A stretch of 15,710 nt of DNA from Candidatus Liptonbacteria bacterium RIFOXYD1_FULL_36_11 (GCA_001821375.1 MHLG01000029.1:3543-19252), one strand, 5' to 3'; positions 5,981-13,651 are shown, counted from the stretch's first letter. Made by a program: numbers and translations. The notes: generated by a model from the letters alone, not told the origin.

Positions 5981-7462
5981 ATGGCAAAACTGATAAGATG
6001 GACAGATCCAGAAATGGGAGGGAAAGTTTTGGTTTTTAACCAGAGCCCGGTGGCATTGTGTTTACTTTGGAGCATGATGGATAAAGTACTTGGAAGACTT
6101 TTTCAGGAAGGCATTAACCACAATCCGTTTGGCATAGTAGGAAATTTAAGGACACCGATGGGAATTTCCTGGTTTCTACGCGGTCTTTGTCAATTGCCGC
6201 AAATAGAGGAAGTGGTAATTTATGGAGTGGATGGAACGGGAACTGGTACGGCTTTGATTAATTTGTGGGAAAAAGGTCTGGGTGATGGTTTTACTGTGCC
6301 TGTATTTGGCTGGCCAATTGATAAAAATATAACTTTAGAGGCAGTGGAAGAACTTCGGAAGAAGGTAAAAATAACGAATAGAGTAGGAGTTAGAGATGTT
6401 TTAAGAGTGGCGAATGAATTTCCTTTGAAACCAAAAATTTTTTCTCCAAAAAGAGAAAAGATAGAATTTTTGCCGTATGAAGTTCCGGAAAGAATGGAGT
6501 TGCCTTCTGATGGAACAGGGTTTCATTTTAGGGCGGATGATATTTTTTCTGCTTGGCTTTTACTTATAAACGCAGTTTTGCGTCTTGGAAAAAGGAGAGC
6601 GACGAGAAAAAATGAAATTATAGCTCATCTATTTCATATATCCGCTACTTGGCCAGTAGGTGAAGAAGAGGTTATTTGTTCTGGTTTCGGATTAAAAAAA
6701 GAAGACGTAGAAATATATTGCCAATTCTTTTTTGATTCGGTTAAGATGCCGGATAATGATTATGGATATTTTGAAAGAATAGTTCGTTGGGGAGGAGATT
6801 TGGAAGAGTTGAAAGATCCGAATTTTCGCTACAACCAAAGGGAAAAAGTTTTAAAACGTTTGAAGGATTCTCCAGATACAAAGAGAGCGTCGGTAGTTCT
6901 TTTAGGCCCAAGAGATTTAGAGGATTTAGAAGATGCGCCGTGCTTTGTGTTGTACACGCTTTCAGTTACTGACGGGAGATTGGATTGCTCGGCTATTTTT
7001 AGAAGTCATGATATGTCAAATGGCTGGCCAAATAATCTATTTGCGATTACGAGGATGCTAAGAGAAGACGCAAAAGAACTCGGACTTAAACCAGGTTTTA
7101 TCACAGTAGTTTCTCAAAATGCGCAAATTTACGAAAGAAATTTTGAGAGAGTGCAGGAAGTAATTGAAAAATTTGGGCCGAGCTTGTCTAATCCCGGCAA
7201 GCTTTTGAAATTTAAGGATGACCCAGCGGGAAATTTTGTTTTTTCTGTTGATCAAGAAAAGAAAATAGCAACGGTTAGGATGATGAGTCCTGACCAAAGT
7301 ATAATTCTTTTTAAACAAGAGCATAAAAATCCGAAAGTTTTAATGAATTGGATTGTGGCTTCTTTTTCTTGGCTTTTATCTTCTCATACTCTTTATTTAG
7401 GACAAGAGATGAGAAAGATGGAAGAGGCGCTTGAAAAAGGGACGGAATATTACCAGAGTTAA
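5981..7462 (+). CDS. Thymidylate synthase with an extra N-terminal domain
   Basis: The C-terminal half is a ThyA-fold thymidylate synthase, which methylates dUMP to dTMP with methylene-folate. By comparison with E. coli ThyA, visible active-site features are SPDTKRASVV (297-306, phosphate arginine), APCFVLYTL with nucleophile Cys321, FRSHDMSNGWPNN (Arg341, Asp344, Asn352) and QIYERN with Tyr384. Retention of Asn352 argues for dUMP rather than a dCMP hydroxymethylase. The usual histidine two residues before the tyrosine is glutamine. Residues 1 to about 170 are an added domain with NPFGIVGNLRTPMGIS (48-63) and VVIYGVDGTGTG, resembling the DUF4346/MtrA-like domain seen with archaeal-type thymidylate synthases. 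The overall form is closer to methanogen-type enzymes than to ThyA. It pairs with divergent dcd, has a Shine-Dalgarno leader and ends in a strong terminator. Confidence 0.85.
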   Translation: MAKLIRWTDPEMGGKVLVFNQSPVALCLLWSMMDKVLGRLFQEGINHNPFGIVGNLRTPMGISWFLRGLCQLPQIEEVVIYGVDGTGTGTALINLWEKGLGDGFTVPVFGWPIDKNITLEAVEELRKKVKITNRVGVRDVLRVANEFPLKPKIFSPKREKIEFLPYEVPERMELPSDGTGFHFRADDIFSAWLLLINAVLRLGKRRATRKNEIIAHLFHISATWPVGEEEVICSGFGLKKEDVEIYCQFFFDSVKMPDNDYGYFERIVRWGGDLEELKDPNFRYNQREKVLKRLKDSPDTKRASVVLLGPRDLEDLEDAPCFVLYTLSVTDGRLDCSAIFRSHDMSNGWPNNLFAITRMLREDAKELGLKPGFITVVSQNAQIYERNFERVQEVIEKFGPSLSNPGKLLKFKDDPAGNFVFSVDQEKKIATVRMMSPDQSIILFKQEHKNPKVLMNWIVASFSWLLSSHTLYLGQEMRKMEEALEKGTEYYQS

Positions 7463-7468
7463 ATTTTA

Positions 7469-7498
7469 CCCCCTGACTTTTTAGTCAGGGGGATTTTT
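7469..7498 (+). terminator. Intrinsic terminator after thymidylate synthase
   Basis: A perfect 10-bp stem (CCCCCTGACT 7469-7478, AGTCAGGGGG 7483-7492) with a TTTT loop is followed by ATTTTTAT, beginning six bases after the stop codon. Confidence 0.93.
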
Positions 7499-7499
7499 A

Positions 7500-7527
7500 T
7501 TGCCATTTTATAATTTTATTGTATTGT
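7500..7527 (+). promoter_or_regulatory. Possible mnmA promoter, leaderless
   Basis: TTGCCA (7500-7505), 16-bp spacer and TATTGT (7522-7527), with the -10 ending 8 bases before the ATG at 7535. A better -10 sequence, TATAAT at 7509-7514, lies nearby without an obvious -35 and would give a leader of about 14 bases. Either way the leader is short. Confidence 0.4.
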
Positions 7528-7534
7528 TTTAGGG

Positions 7535-8713
7535 ATGAAAAAGGAGGGAAAAATAAATTATAGTGAAATATCTGCCCGGGGCAGAAAAAAATCTAGAGAT
7601 TTTTTATTTCACGGGGTAAAGGTATATGTCATGATGTCGGGAGGAGTGGATTCGTCGGTGGCGGCGGGATTGCTAAAAAAAGAAGGATACGACGTGACCG
7701 GGGTGCATATGGTTTGCTGGCAAGGAAAATCCTGTACAGCTAGCGATGATTTAAAAGACGCAGAAAGAGCGGCGGCGGTTTTAAATATTCCTTTTTTAGT
7801 TTGGGATTTAAAGAAGGAGTATAAAAGGAAAGTTTTTGATTATATGGTTTCCGGATATAAAAGTGGAATAACGCCGAATCCGGACGTAATGTGCAATAAG
7901 GAAATAAAGTTTGGAGAGTTTTTTAAAAAGGCGAGACGGGAAGGAGCGGAGTTTGTGGCGACGGGGCATTATGTTTGTCTGCGACGGAAAATTATAATAG
8001 TCAAGAAACAAATAGTAAATAACAAGAAGGAAGTTTTCCAATTATTAGAGGCGAAAGATAAGAATAAAGACCAGAGTTATTTTTTGTGGGGAATTAAGCC
8101 GGAATACTTAAAGCATTGTCTTTTTCCGGTGGGCGGTTATTTAAAGAGCGAGATAAGGGAAATGGCAAAAAAAATGGGGTTGAAGAATGCGGATAAAAAA
8201 GACAGCCAAGGATTGTGTTTTGTAGGAAAGGTAAATTTTCAGAAGTTTTTAGGCAAGCAGATAAAAGTTAAAAAGGGGCCGGTGGTAAATATGGAGGGGA
8301 AAATTACAGGTGAACATAAAGGAGTAGATTTTTATACTATTGGGCAGAGGCACGGGATAGGAATTTTTGGCGGAGGGAAATCTTATTTTGTTTATAAAAA
8401 AGATAAGAAAAAAAATATACTTTTTGTAGCGCCGGAAAATGATAGAAGACTCTTTGCTAAAGAGGCGATTTTAGGGAAAGTAAATATTTTTGGCGATAAG
8501 GAAGAAGTAAAAAGACAAGAAAAAGGCGTGGAAGTTTTAGCGAGAGTGCGTTACAGGCAACTGAAGGTGTCAGCAATAGTTTTGAAGGGAAAAGGGAGGT
8601 GGGTATTAAAATTTAAAAAACCGATTAAGTTTTTAGCTCCCGGGCAGTCGGCGGTTTGGTATGGAAAAAGCGGGAAGATGATGGGAGGAGGAGTGATAAA
8701 AAAGAAGATTTAA
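7535..8713 (+). CDS. mnmA: tRNA-specific 2-thiouridylase MnmA
   Basis: MnmA thiolates U34 in the wobble position of tRNAs for Lys, Glu and Gln. The PP-loop ATP pyrophosphatase motif SGGVDSS is at 35-41. Both catalytic cysteines are present, Cys120 in NPDVMCNKEIKFG and Cys228 in DSQGLCFVG. ATGHYV (142-147) and DKNKDQSYFLWGI also match the family. The first 28 residues (ending SRDFLFHGV) are an extension not expected in the family. Their codons include an ACGGGGTA repeat with its hairpin. The core needs the KVYVMMSGG strand, and no in-frame ATG/GTG/TTG lies between 7535 and the ATG at 7631 that would cut this strand, so I keep 7535. The C-terminal OB-like domain is intact and length is near normal. 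No cysteine desulfurase is nearby. Confidence 0.95.
   Translation: MKKEGKINYSEISARGRKKSRDFLFHGVKVYVMMSGGVDSSVAAGLLKKEGYDVTGVHMVCWQGKSCTASDDLKDAERAAAVLNIPFLVWDLKKEYKRKVFDYMVSGYKSGITPNPDVMCNKEIKFGEFFKKARREGAEFVATGHYVCLRRKIIIVKKQIVNNKKEVFQLLEAKDKNKDQSYFLWGIKPEYLKHCLFPVGGYLKSEIREMAKKMGLKNADKKDSQGLCFVGKVNFQKFLGKQIKVKKGPVVNMEGKITGEHKGVDFYTIGQRHGIGIFGGGKSYFVYKKDKKKNILFVAPENDRRLFAKEAILGKVNIFGDKEEVKRQEKGVEVLARVRYRQLKVSAIVLKGKGRWVLKFKKPIKFLAPGQSAVWYGKSGKMMGGGVIKKKI
7586..7618 (+). repeat. Hairpin plus ACGGGGTA element, copy 4, inside mnmA
   Basis: A 9-bp inverted repeat (AAAAAATCT 7586-7594, AGATTTTTT 7597-7605) runs into the core ATTTCACGGGGTA at 7606-7618. A second palindrome (TCTGCC 7571-7576, GGCAGA 7580-7585) abuts it upstream. 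All of this lies in the reading frame of mnmA and encodes residues ending SRDFLFHGV, just before the PP-loop strand. Unlike the other copies it is not followed by a -35 box. Confidence 0.6.
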
Positions 8714-8740
8714 AAAGGAAAAAAACTTGAATAGTTTTTA

Positions 8741-8772
8741 ACAGGGTGGAGGGTTGTTGACAGGGTGAGGAG
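8741..8772 (+). repeat. Direct repeat across the -35 region of the sigma-4 gene
   Basis: ACAGGGTG occurs at 8741-8748 and 8760-8767, with similar GAGG-rich sequence after each, a period of 19 bp. The second copy overlaps the -35 box, so the pair could be a tandem operator. A chance duplication in G-rich sequence is also possible. Confidence 0.4.
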
Positions 8773-8786
8773 TTTTGTGGTAATCT
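8757..8786 (+). promoter_or_regulatory. Predicted promoter of the sigma-4/HARE gene, leaderless
   Basis: Consensus TTGACA (8757-8762), 18-bp spacer and TAATCT (8781-8786) preceded by TGG (extended -10). The -10 ends 7 bases before the ATG at 8793, placing the predicted start site on the A of the start codon. Confidence 0.6.
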
Positions 8787-8792
8787 TTAGTT

Positions 8793-9824
8793 ATGGAAAA
8801 AGTAAATCAAACAGTAAAAAAACTTTTAGCTTCTCTAGATGAAAAAAAGAGGGAAGTTTTAATAGGCCGCTTTGGTCTTTTTGGCAAGGAAGAGGAAACT
8901 CTTAATTCTATAGGTCAGAGATATGGTATAACAAGAGAAAGGGTAAGACAGATAGAAAACTTAGCTTTAAGTGAGGTAAAAGCTGTTTTAAAGGCAAATA
9001 AGGATGCTAAAGAAATTTTAAATAAAGTTGATTCTTTTATAAAAAAGTCTGGAGGAGTTGTTAAGGAAGAAATTTTAGCTATGGAGATGGAAAAGGTTTT
9101 GGGAAAAGAAGCAGATTTGCCGAGTTTGTCGTTTTTAAGAGAAGCTTCTGAAAATTTTGGATATCAGGGAGAAAGCGGCGATTTTTATGCTTTTTGGTTT
9201 AATGATAAAAAAGCGGTAGAGTCGGCAAAAAATTTAGTGGAAAAATTTGTGAAAGTTTTAAGAGGTAAGAGAGAAGAAATAGTCAGCCGCAAAAAATTTG
9301 ATGAGTTTTTTAGGCAAGCAGTAAAAGAACATGGCGTAAGAGAAGATGCGGGATTAAGCTATCTTTCCATTTCTAATAAGTTTAAAGCTAATCCTTATGG
9401 AGATTTTGGATTAGCGGAGTGGTCGGAAATAAACCCGACAACTGTAAGAGATTGGTCTTATTTAGTTTTGAAAAAGAAAGGAGCACCTTTGCATTTCGGG
9501 GATATAGCAAAAGAAATTTCCGGAGTGCGTAATGGGAAGAAAGTGTTTGTGCCGACGGTGCATAATGAACTAATAAAAGATTCCCGTTTTGTGCTTGTTG
9601 GAAGAGGAGTGTACGGATTGACGGAATTTGGATATGAACAAGGAAGCGTAAAAGATCTTATAAAATCCGCTTTAAAGAAAAATGGGCCGATGAAAGCGCC
9701 AGCGATTATAAAGCTGGTGAGCGGGCAAAGGCTTTTTAAGAAAAACACTATAATGTTGCATTTGCAGGATAAAAAGAATTTTAAGAAGGATGAAGGGGGA
9801 AGTTATTTTGTAACTGAAGTTTAA
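8793..9824 (+). CDS. Sigma-70 region 4-like HTH protein with C-terminal HARE-type domains
   Basis: Residues about 8-65 match sigma-70 region 4, the part that contacts the -35 box and the RNA polymerase beta flap: VLIGRFGLFGKEEETLNSIG followed by the recognition helix RYGITRERVRQIENLAL. No region 2, which binds the -10, is present, so it should not be a complete sigma factor. The middle (about 70-215) is unassigned. Residues about 220-275 (KKGAPLHFGDIAKEI, VHNELIKDSRFVLVGRGVYGL) look like a HARE-HTH winged helix, the fold of the RNA polymerase delta subunit N-terminus. A second, weaker winged-helix-like segment runs from about 287 to the end. It is probably a transcription regulator or polymerase-associated factor. 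The gene is monocistronic, with its own predicted leaderless promoter and a terminator. Similarity to a sigma factor could cause automatic misnaming. Confidence 0.8.
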   Translation: MEKVNQTVKKLLASLDEKKREVLIGRFGLFGKEEETLNSIGQRYGITRERVRQIENLALSEVKAVLKANKDAKEILNKVDSFIKKSGGVVKEEILAMEMEKVLGKEADLPSLSFLREASENFGYQGESGDFYAFWFNDKKAVESAKNLVEKFVKVLRGKREEIVSRKKFDEFFRQAVKEHGVREDAGLSYLSISNKFKANPYGDFGLAEWSEINPTTVRDWSYLVLKKKGAPLHFGDIAKEISGVRNGKKVFVPTVHNELIKDSRFVLVGRGVYGLTEFGYEQGSVKDLIKSALKKNGPMKAPAIIKLVSGQRLFKKNTIMLHLQDKKNFKKDEGGSYFVTEV

Positions 9825-9834
9825 AAACTTTAAG

Positions 9835-9868
9835 AAAGCCGACGGCTAGACCGTCGGCTTTTTTTTTT
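9835..9868 (+). terminator. Intrinsic terminator after the sigma-4/HARE gene
   Basis: A perfect 11-bp stem (AAAGCCGACGG 9835-9845, CCGTCGGCTTT 9851-9861) with loop CTAGA is followed by an uninterrupted T run to 9868. It starts 10 bases after the stop codon. Confidence 0.95.
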
Positions 9869-9875
9869 ATACAAT
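9847..9875 (+). promoter_or_regulatory. Possible promoter overlapping the terminator
   Basis: TATACAAT at 9868-9875 supplies a -10 (TACAAT 9870-9875) ending 8 bases before the ATG at 9883. The only -35 at 17 bp is a weak TAGACC (9847-9852) in the loop and right arm of the preceding terminator. If real, terminator and promoter share the same DNA. The -35 is poor, so this is tentative. Confidence 0.35.
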
Positions 9876-9882
9876 AAGAGTA

Positions 9883-11211
9883 ATGGAAAGCGAAGTTATA
9901 AAATCAATTTTAAGCAGTTTTACTTTTTCTTTTTATCTGACTTGGTGGATAATTTTACCTCTAGTTCTTTTTTTCGTTTTTAAAGACGTGTGGTTTTTTT
10001 ATATAAGGACTCTTTTTATTCGTAAAATAAAGTGGGTGATACTTGAGATAAAAGTGCCACGCAATATTTTAAAAACTCCGAAGGCGATGGAACAGGTATT
10101 TGCCAGTTTATACGCTTCTTATTCTTTTGGAATGAGTATTTGGGACAGGATTTGGGATGGGAAAGTGGAGCCATATTTTTCTTTTGAGTTAGTGGGGAAT
10201 GAAAAGGGAATTTTCTTTTATGTGCGGATTCCGGATGATAAGAGAAATTTAGTAGAAGCGGCGATATATTCACAGTTTCCGGATGCGGAAATAGAGGAGA
10301 CGGAAGATTATGTGGAAACATTACCGGAGGTTTTGCCAAATAAAACTTATGATATTTGGGGAACGGATCTTATTTATGTGAGGGATTATCTTTACCCAAT
10401 AAAAACTTATTTGAAATTTGAAGAGGATATAGATGAGAGAAGAATAGACCCGATAAGTTCTATTACAGAGGTGATGTCAAAACTTAAGGATGGGGAACAT
10501 TTATGGATGCAGTATTTAATCAGTCCGACGGGATCGCCGTCAGGAAAGGAAATAGTGAAAGAAGGAAAAGAGCTAGTGGAGTCTTTGATAAAAGGGAAAA
10601 AACCGAAAAAGCCGGCAGGGAAGATGAGTCAGTGGATAGACGGAACGCTGGAGTTTTTGAAAAATTTAATTTCGGGTTTTTGGAAATATCCGGAGTGGAG
10701 TAAAAAAGGAGAAGAAAAAGAAAACGGAAAAGAATTTGTGGATTTAGCAAAAATGACAAAAGGAGTGAGGGATATAGTGGAAGGCATAGAAAGTAAAGTT
10801 TCCAAGCTTAGCTTTGATACAGTTATCAGGTTTGTTTATATAGACAGGCGGGACAGTTTTTCACCAATGAACGTGTCGGCGACTTTTGGGTTTTTTCAGC
10901 AGTTTAGCACGCAGGACATGAACAGTTTAAAACCGGGTTCTACAAAAACTTTATATAATAATATTTGGGCAAGACTTTTTCCTTTCTGGAAAAAATTTCT
11001 TATGAATTATAAAAAGAGGAGAGTTTATGATTGGTATCGGACGCGCCGTTTTGGAAAATATAATAAAATAAGAAAGGAGGATTTTTCGATTCTTTGCACG
11101 GAAGAGTTGGCTACTTTGTACCATTTCCCGATAGAGATGGTGGAGGCACCGAGTTTGCGGCGGTTGTCTTCAAAGAAAGGAGAACCGCCGGTTGGGTTGC
11201 CTTTAAAATAA
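9883..11211 (+). CDS. Membrane-anchored partner of the VirD4-like ATPase
   Basis: I do not recognise a named family. The 442-residue protein has one N-terminal membrane segment (about 15-35, LTWWIILPLVLFFVF) followed by a basic stretch (RTLFIRKIKW), which suggests the bulk is cytoplasmic. The soluble part has a conserved look: EIKVPRNILKTPKAMEQVFASLY, FSFELVGNEKGIFFYVRIP, and AAIYSQFPDAEIEETEDY. A Lys/Glu-rich linker lies around 220-295. It ends in a proline-rich EPPVGLPLK. The ATPase gene starts 13 bases downstream, and the order (membrane/adaptor segment, then LP-rich junction, then ATPase) resembles single-chain type IV secretion-like ATPases split in two. I infer that the two proteins form one membrane complex; its substrate is unknown. 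Confidence 0.7.
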   Translation: MESEVIKSILSSFTFSFYLTWWIILPLVLFFVFKDVWFFYIRTLFIRKIKWVILEIKVPRNILKTPKAMEQVFASLYASYSFGMSIWDRIWDGKVEPYFSFELVGNEKGIFFYVRIPDDKRNLVEAAIYSQFPDAEIEETEDYVETLPEVLPNKTYDIWGTDLIYVRDYLYPIKTYLKFEEDIDERRIDPISSITEVMSKLKDGEHLWMQYLISPTGSPSGKEIVKEGKELVESLIKGKKPKKPAGKMSQWIDGTLEFLKNLISGFWKYPEWSKKGEEKENGKEFVDLAKMTKGVRDIVEGIESKVSKLSFDTVIRFVYIDRRDSFSPMNVSATFGFFQQFSTQDMNSLKPGSTKTLYNNIWARLFPFWKKFLMNYKKRRVYDWYRTRRFGKYNKIRKEDFSILCTEELATLYHFPIEMVEAPSLRRLSSKKGEPPVGLPLK

Positions 11212-11224
11212 TACAGTTTAAAAA

Positions 11225-12880
11225 ATGAATAATAATATAACGACAATCGGAGAAACAAACTTCAGAAATAATAAAGTGAGGTTTGGAATAAAAGTGGACG
11301 ACAGACGTCGCCATGTTTATGTTATTGGAAAAACGGGTTCCGGAAAGTCAAATTTGCTTGAAAATATGGCGATTGAGGATATTATGGCGGGAAAAGGAGT
11401 GGGGATTATAGATCCGCATGGAGAGTTTGCGGAAAAGATACTTGATTTTATTCCGGAGGAGAGAGTAGATGATGTGGTTTATTTTAATCCGGCGGATATG
11501 GATAGGCCGGTGGCTTTTAATCCGTTAGAGAGAGTAGGGAATGAGCATAAGCATCTTGTGGCTTCGGGAATAATGAGTGTTTTTAAAAAGATATGGGTGG
11601 ACATGTGGTCGGCAAGAATGGAATATATTTTAAACAATGCACTGCTCGCGCTTTTAGAGTATCCGGAATCAACTCTACTTGAAATTTTGAGACTTTTTTC
11701 CGATAAGGAGTATCGCAAGAAAATAGTGGATGGATTACAAGATCCGGTGATAAAAGGATTTTGGATTAACGAGTTTGGAAAATATACACAAAGATTAGAG
11801 ACGGAATCGCTGGCGGCTATACAGAATAAGGTGGGACAGTTCGTTTCTAATCCTTTAATAAGAAATATAATCGGTCAGCCGCACTCATCAATAAATATGA
11901 GGCGGATAATGGATGACGGAAAAATTTTTATCGTAAATTTATCAAAAGGAAAAATAGGAGAAGATAATTCGGCGCTTTTAGGAGCGATGGTTATTACGAG
12001 ATTGCAACTGGCGGCAATGTCGCGAGTGGATACGCCGGAGGAAAATCGCAGAGATTTTTTTCTAACAGTAGACGAGTTTCAAAATTTTGCCACGGAGTCT
12101 TTTGCCAGCATATTGTCAGAGGCAAGAAAATATCGTTTGAGTTTATCACTAGCACACCAGTATATTGAGCAGTTGGACGAAAAAGTGCAGGCGGCTGTTT
12201 TTGGCAATGTGGGAACTTTAATTCTTTTTAGAGTAGGAGCGACAGATGGGGAATTTTTGGAAAAAGAGTTTGTACCAGAGTTTACTATTGATGATTTAGT
12301 TAATTTGCCAAAGTATCAAGTTTACATCAGATTACTTGTGGACGGAATGGCTTCTCGTCCATTTTCAGCTTCCACACTACCACCTTTTCCTATGCAAAGA
12401 GATTCGTTTAGAAATGTAATAGTGGAAAATTCAAGAAGAAGATATGGAACAGAAAAAGCGAAAGTGGAGGAAGTGATAGCGCGAGAATGGATAGGAGAGA
12501 CGGCAAAAATGGCGGAAGAAAAGATTTTTAGAAGAGATGAGCAGCCGCTTGGAACAGTGCTTTATAATAGAACGCAGAATGCTGAAAATAAAAAGAAATA
12601 TCAGCCGAGAGTAAAAAGTGATGTAAATTTAGAGGATTTAAGAAAGGCTTTAGGCGATGCTTTAGTGGGGGAAGAAAAAGATAAAAAAGGCGGGTTAGAG
12701 GAAAATAAAAAAGAAACTATGGTAGCGCCAGCGGCGAAAAAGGAAAAAGATGGTGAGCAAAAACAGGAAGAAAAAAATGTGATTTCTGATCATAAGATTG
12801 AGATAGCGCAAATAATAGAAAAAGAAAATGTAAAACGGGAAGAAAAAAATGAGGAAGAGCCGAAAAAAGAGGAAAATTAA
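11225..12880 (+). CDS. VirD4/TraD-like DNA-transfer ATPase
   Basis: This is a P-loop ATPase of the HerA/FtsK-like class, closest in motif pattern to type IV secretion DNA-binding (coupling) proteins. Visible features are FGIKVDDRRRHVYVIGKTGSGKS with Walker A at 35-42, GIIDPHGEFAEKIL, Walker B FFLTVDEFQNF with Asp283-Glu284, and EARKYRLSLSLAHQYIEQL, a sensor-like helix. The core spans about 20-400. The tail (about 440-551) is a low-complexity Glu/Lys region. It lacks its own membrane helix, presumably supplied by the 9883 protein. The trmD start overlaps its last 32 bases in another frame. No VirB4, relaxase or pilin genes lie in the window, so a role in conjugation, DNA uptake or envelope transport cannot be decided. 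Confidence 0.88.
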   Translation: MNNNITTIGETNFRNNKVRFGIKVDDRRRHVYVIGKTGSGKSNLLENMAIEDIMAGKGVGIIDPHGEFAEKILDFIPEERVDDVVYFNPADMDRPVAFNPLERVGNEHKHLVASGIMSVFKKIWVDMWSARMEYILNNALLALLEYPESTLLEILRLFSDKEYRKKIVDGLQDPVIKGFWINEFGKYTQRLETESLAAIQNKVGQFVSNPLIRNIIGQPHSSINMRRIMDDGKIFIVNLSKGKIGEDNSALLGAMVITRLQLAAMSRVDTPEENRRDFFLTVDEFQNFATESFASILSEARKYRLSLSLAHQYIEQLDEKVQAAVFGNVGTLILFRVGATDGEFLEKEFVPEFTIDDLVNLPKYQVYIRLLVDGMASRPFSASTLPPFPMQRDSFRNVIVENSRRRYGTEKAKVEEVIAREWIGETAKMAEEKIFRRDEQPLGTVLYNRTQNAENKKKYQPRVKSDVNLEDLRKALGDALVGEEKDKKGGLEENKKETMVAPAAKKEKDGEQKQEEKNVISDHKIEIAQIIEKENVKREEKNEEEPKKEEN

Positions 12881-13589
12881 ATTTGAGGTGATAACAGTTT
12901 TACCGCAGGCTCTTTCTTCTTATTTTAAAGAGTCTATTGTAGGCAGAGCTTTGGAAAGTGGCTTGGCGGAAGTTAACTTTTACGACTTAAGGAATTTTTC
13001 TTCAGATGAGAGAAAAACTGTTGATGATAAACCGTTTGGCGGCGGGGCGGGAATGGTAATTAAAATTGAACCGGTTGCTAGAGCAATCGCCTCAATTTTG
13101 AGTGGGAAGCTGAAAGTTTCTAAAGTTAATGAAGGGAGAGGGCAAATGGTTTTGAAAATTCCGGAATATAATAAGAAAAAAACGAGAGTGGTTTTGTTTT
13201 CAACCAGAGGAAAAACGTTTAATAGTAAGGAGGCAAGAAGATTAAGCCGATACGACCAGTTGGTTTTAATTTGCGGGAGATATGAGGGGGTGGATGAGAG
13301 AGTGGCGGAAGTTTTAGCGGATGAAGAAATATCAGTAGGAAATTTTATTCTGACGGGAGGGGAGCTACCAGCGGCTTTGGTAATAGACGCGGTTTTGAGA
13401 TTTGTGCCAGGAGTTTTAGGAAAAAAGGAATCGCTGGAAGAGGTAAAAGGAAGTTATCCAGTTTATACACGGCCGGAGACGGTGGAATTTGCCGGTTTGA
13501 AAAGGGGAAAGAAAAAGAAAATATCGGTGCCAAAAGTTTTATTATCGGGAAATCATAAAGAGATAGAAGAGTGGAGGAGAAAAAGATAG
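12849..13589 (+). CDS. trmD: tRNA (guanine-N1)-methyltransferase TrmD
   Basis: TrmD uses S-adenosylmethionine to make m1G37 next to the anticodon, preventing frameshifts. Family motifs are FEVITVLPQALSSYF, SSDERKTVDDKPFGGGAGMV (51-70), and the trefoil-knot SAM site: LICGRYEGVDERV, ISVGNFILTGGELPAALVIDAV. At 246 residues the C-terminal end is slightly short: it stops soon after LLSGNHKEIEEWRRKR, where many TrmDs continue with an arginine-rich segment. The N-terminus carries an extra basic stretch (RKSRKKRK). The start overlaps the end of the ATPase gene by 32 bases, suggesting translational coupling. Usual TrmD neighbours rimM and rplS are absent; rpsP lies about 10 kb upstream. Confidence 0.95.
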   Translation: MRKSRKKRKIKFEVITVLPQALSSYFKESIVGRALESGLAEVNFYDLRNFSSDERKTVDDKPFGGGAGMVIKIEPVARAIASILSGKLKVSKVNEGRGQMVLKIPEYNKKKTRVVLFSTRGKTFNSKEARRLSRYDQLVLICGRYEGVDERVAEVLADEEISVGNFILTGGELPAALVIDAVLRFVPGVLGKKESLEEVKGSYPVYTRPETVEFAGLKRGKKKKISVPKVLLSGNHKEIEEWRRKR

Positions 13590-13651
13590 TTTGAAAGGTT
13601 AAAAGGTTACTAAATTGGGGTTAAAAAGCTAATGATAATATAGGTAAAAAT

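Noticed and set aside
11211..11225. A frameshift splitting one long ATPase gene into the 9883 and 11225 frames
   Set aside because: The frames differ, but a TAA lies in the second frame just upstream of its ATG as well as the stop of the first frame, so one indel would not join them. A genuine two-gene arrangement is more likely.
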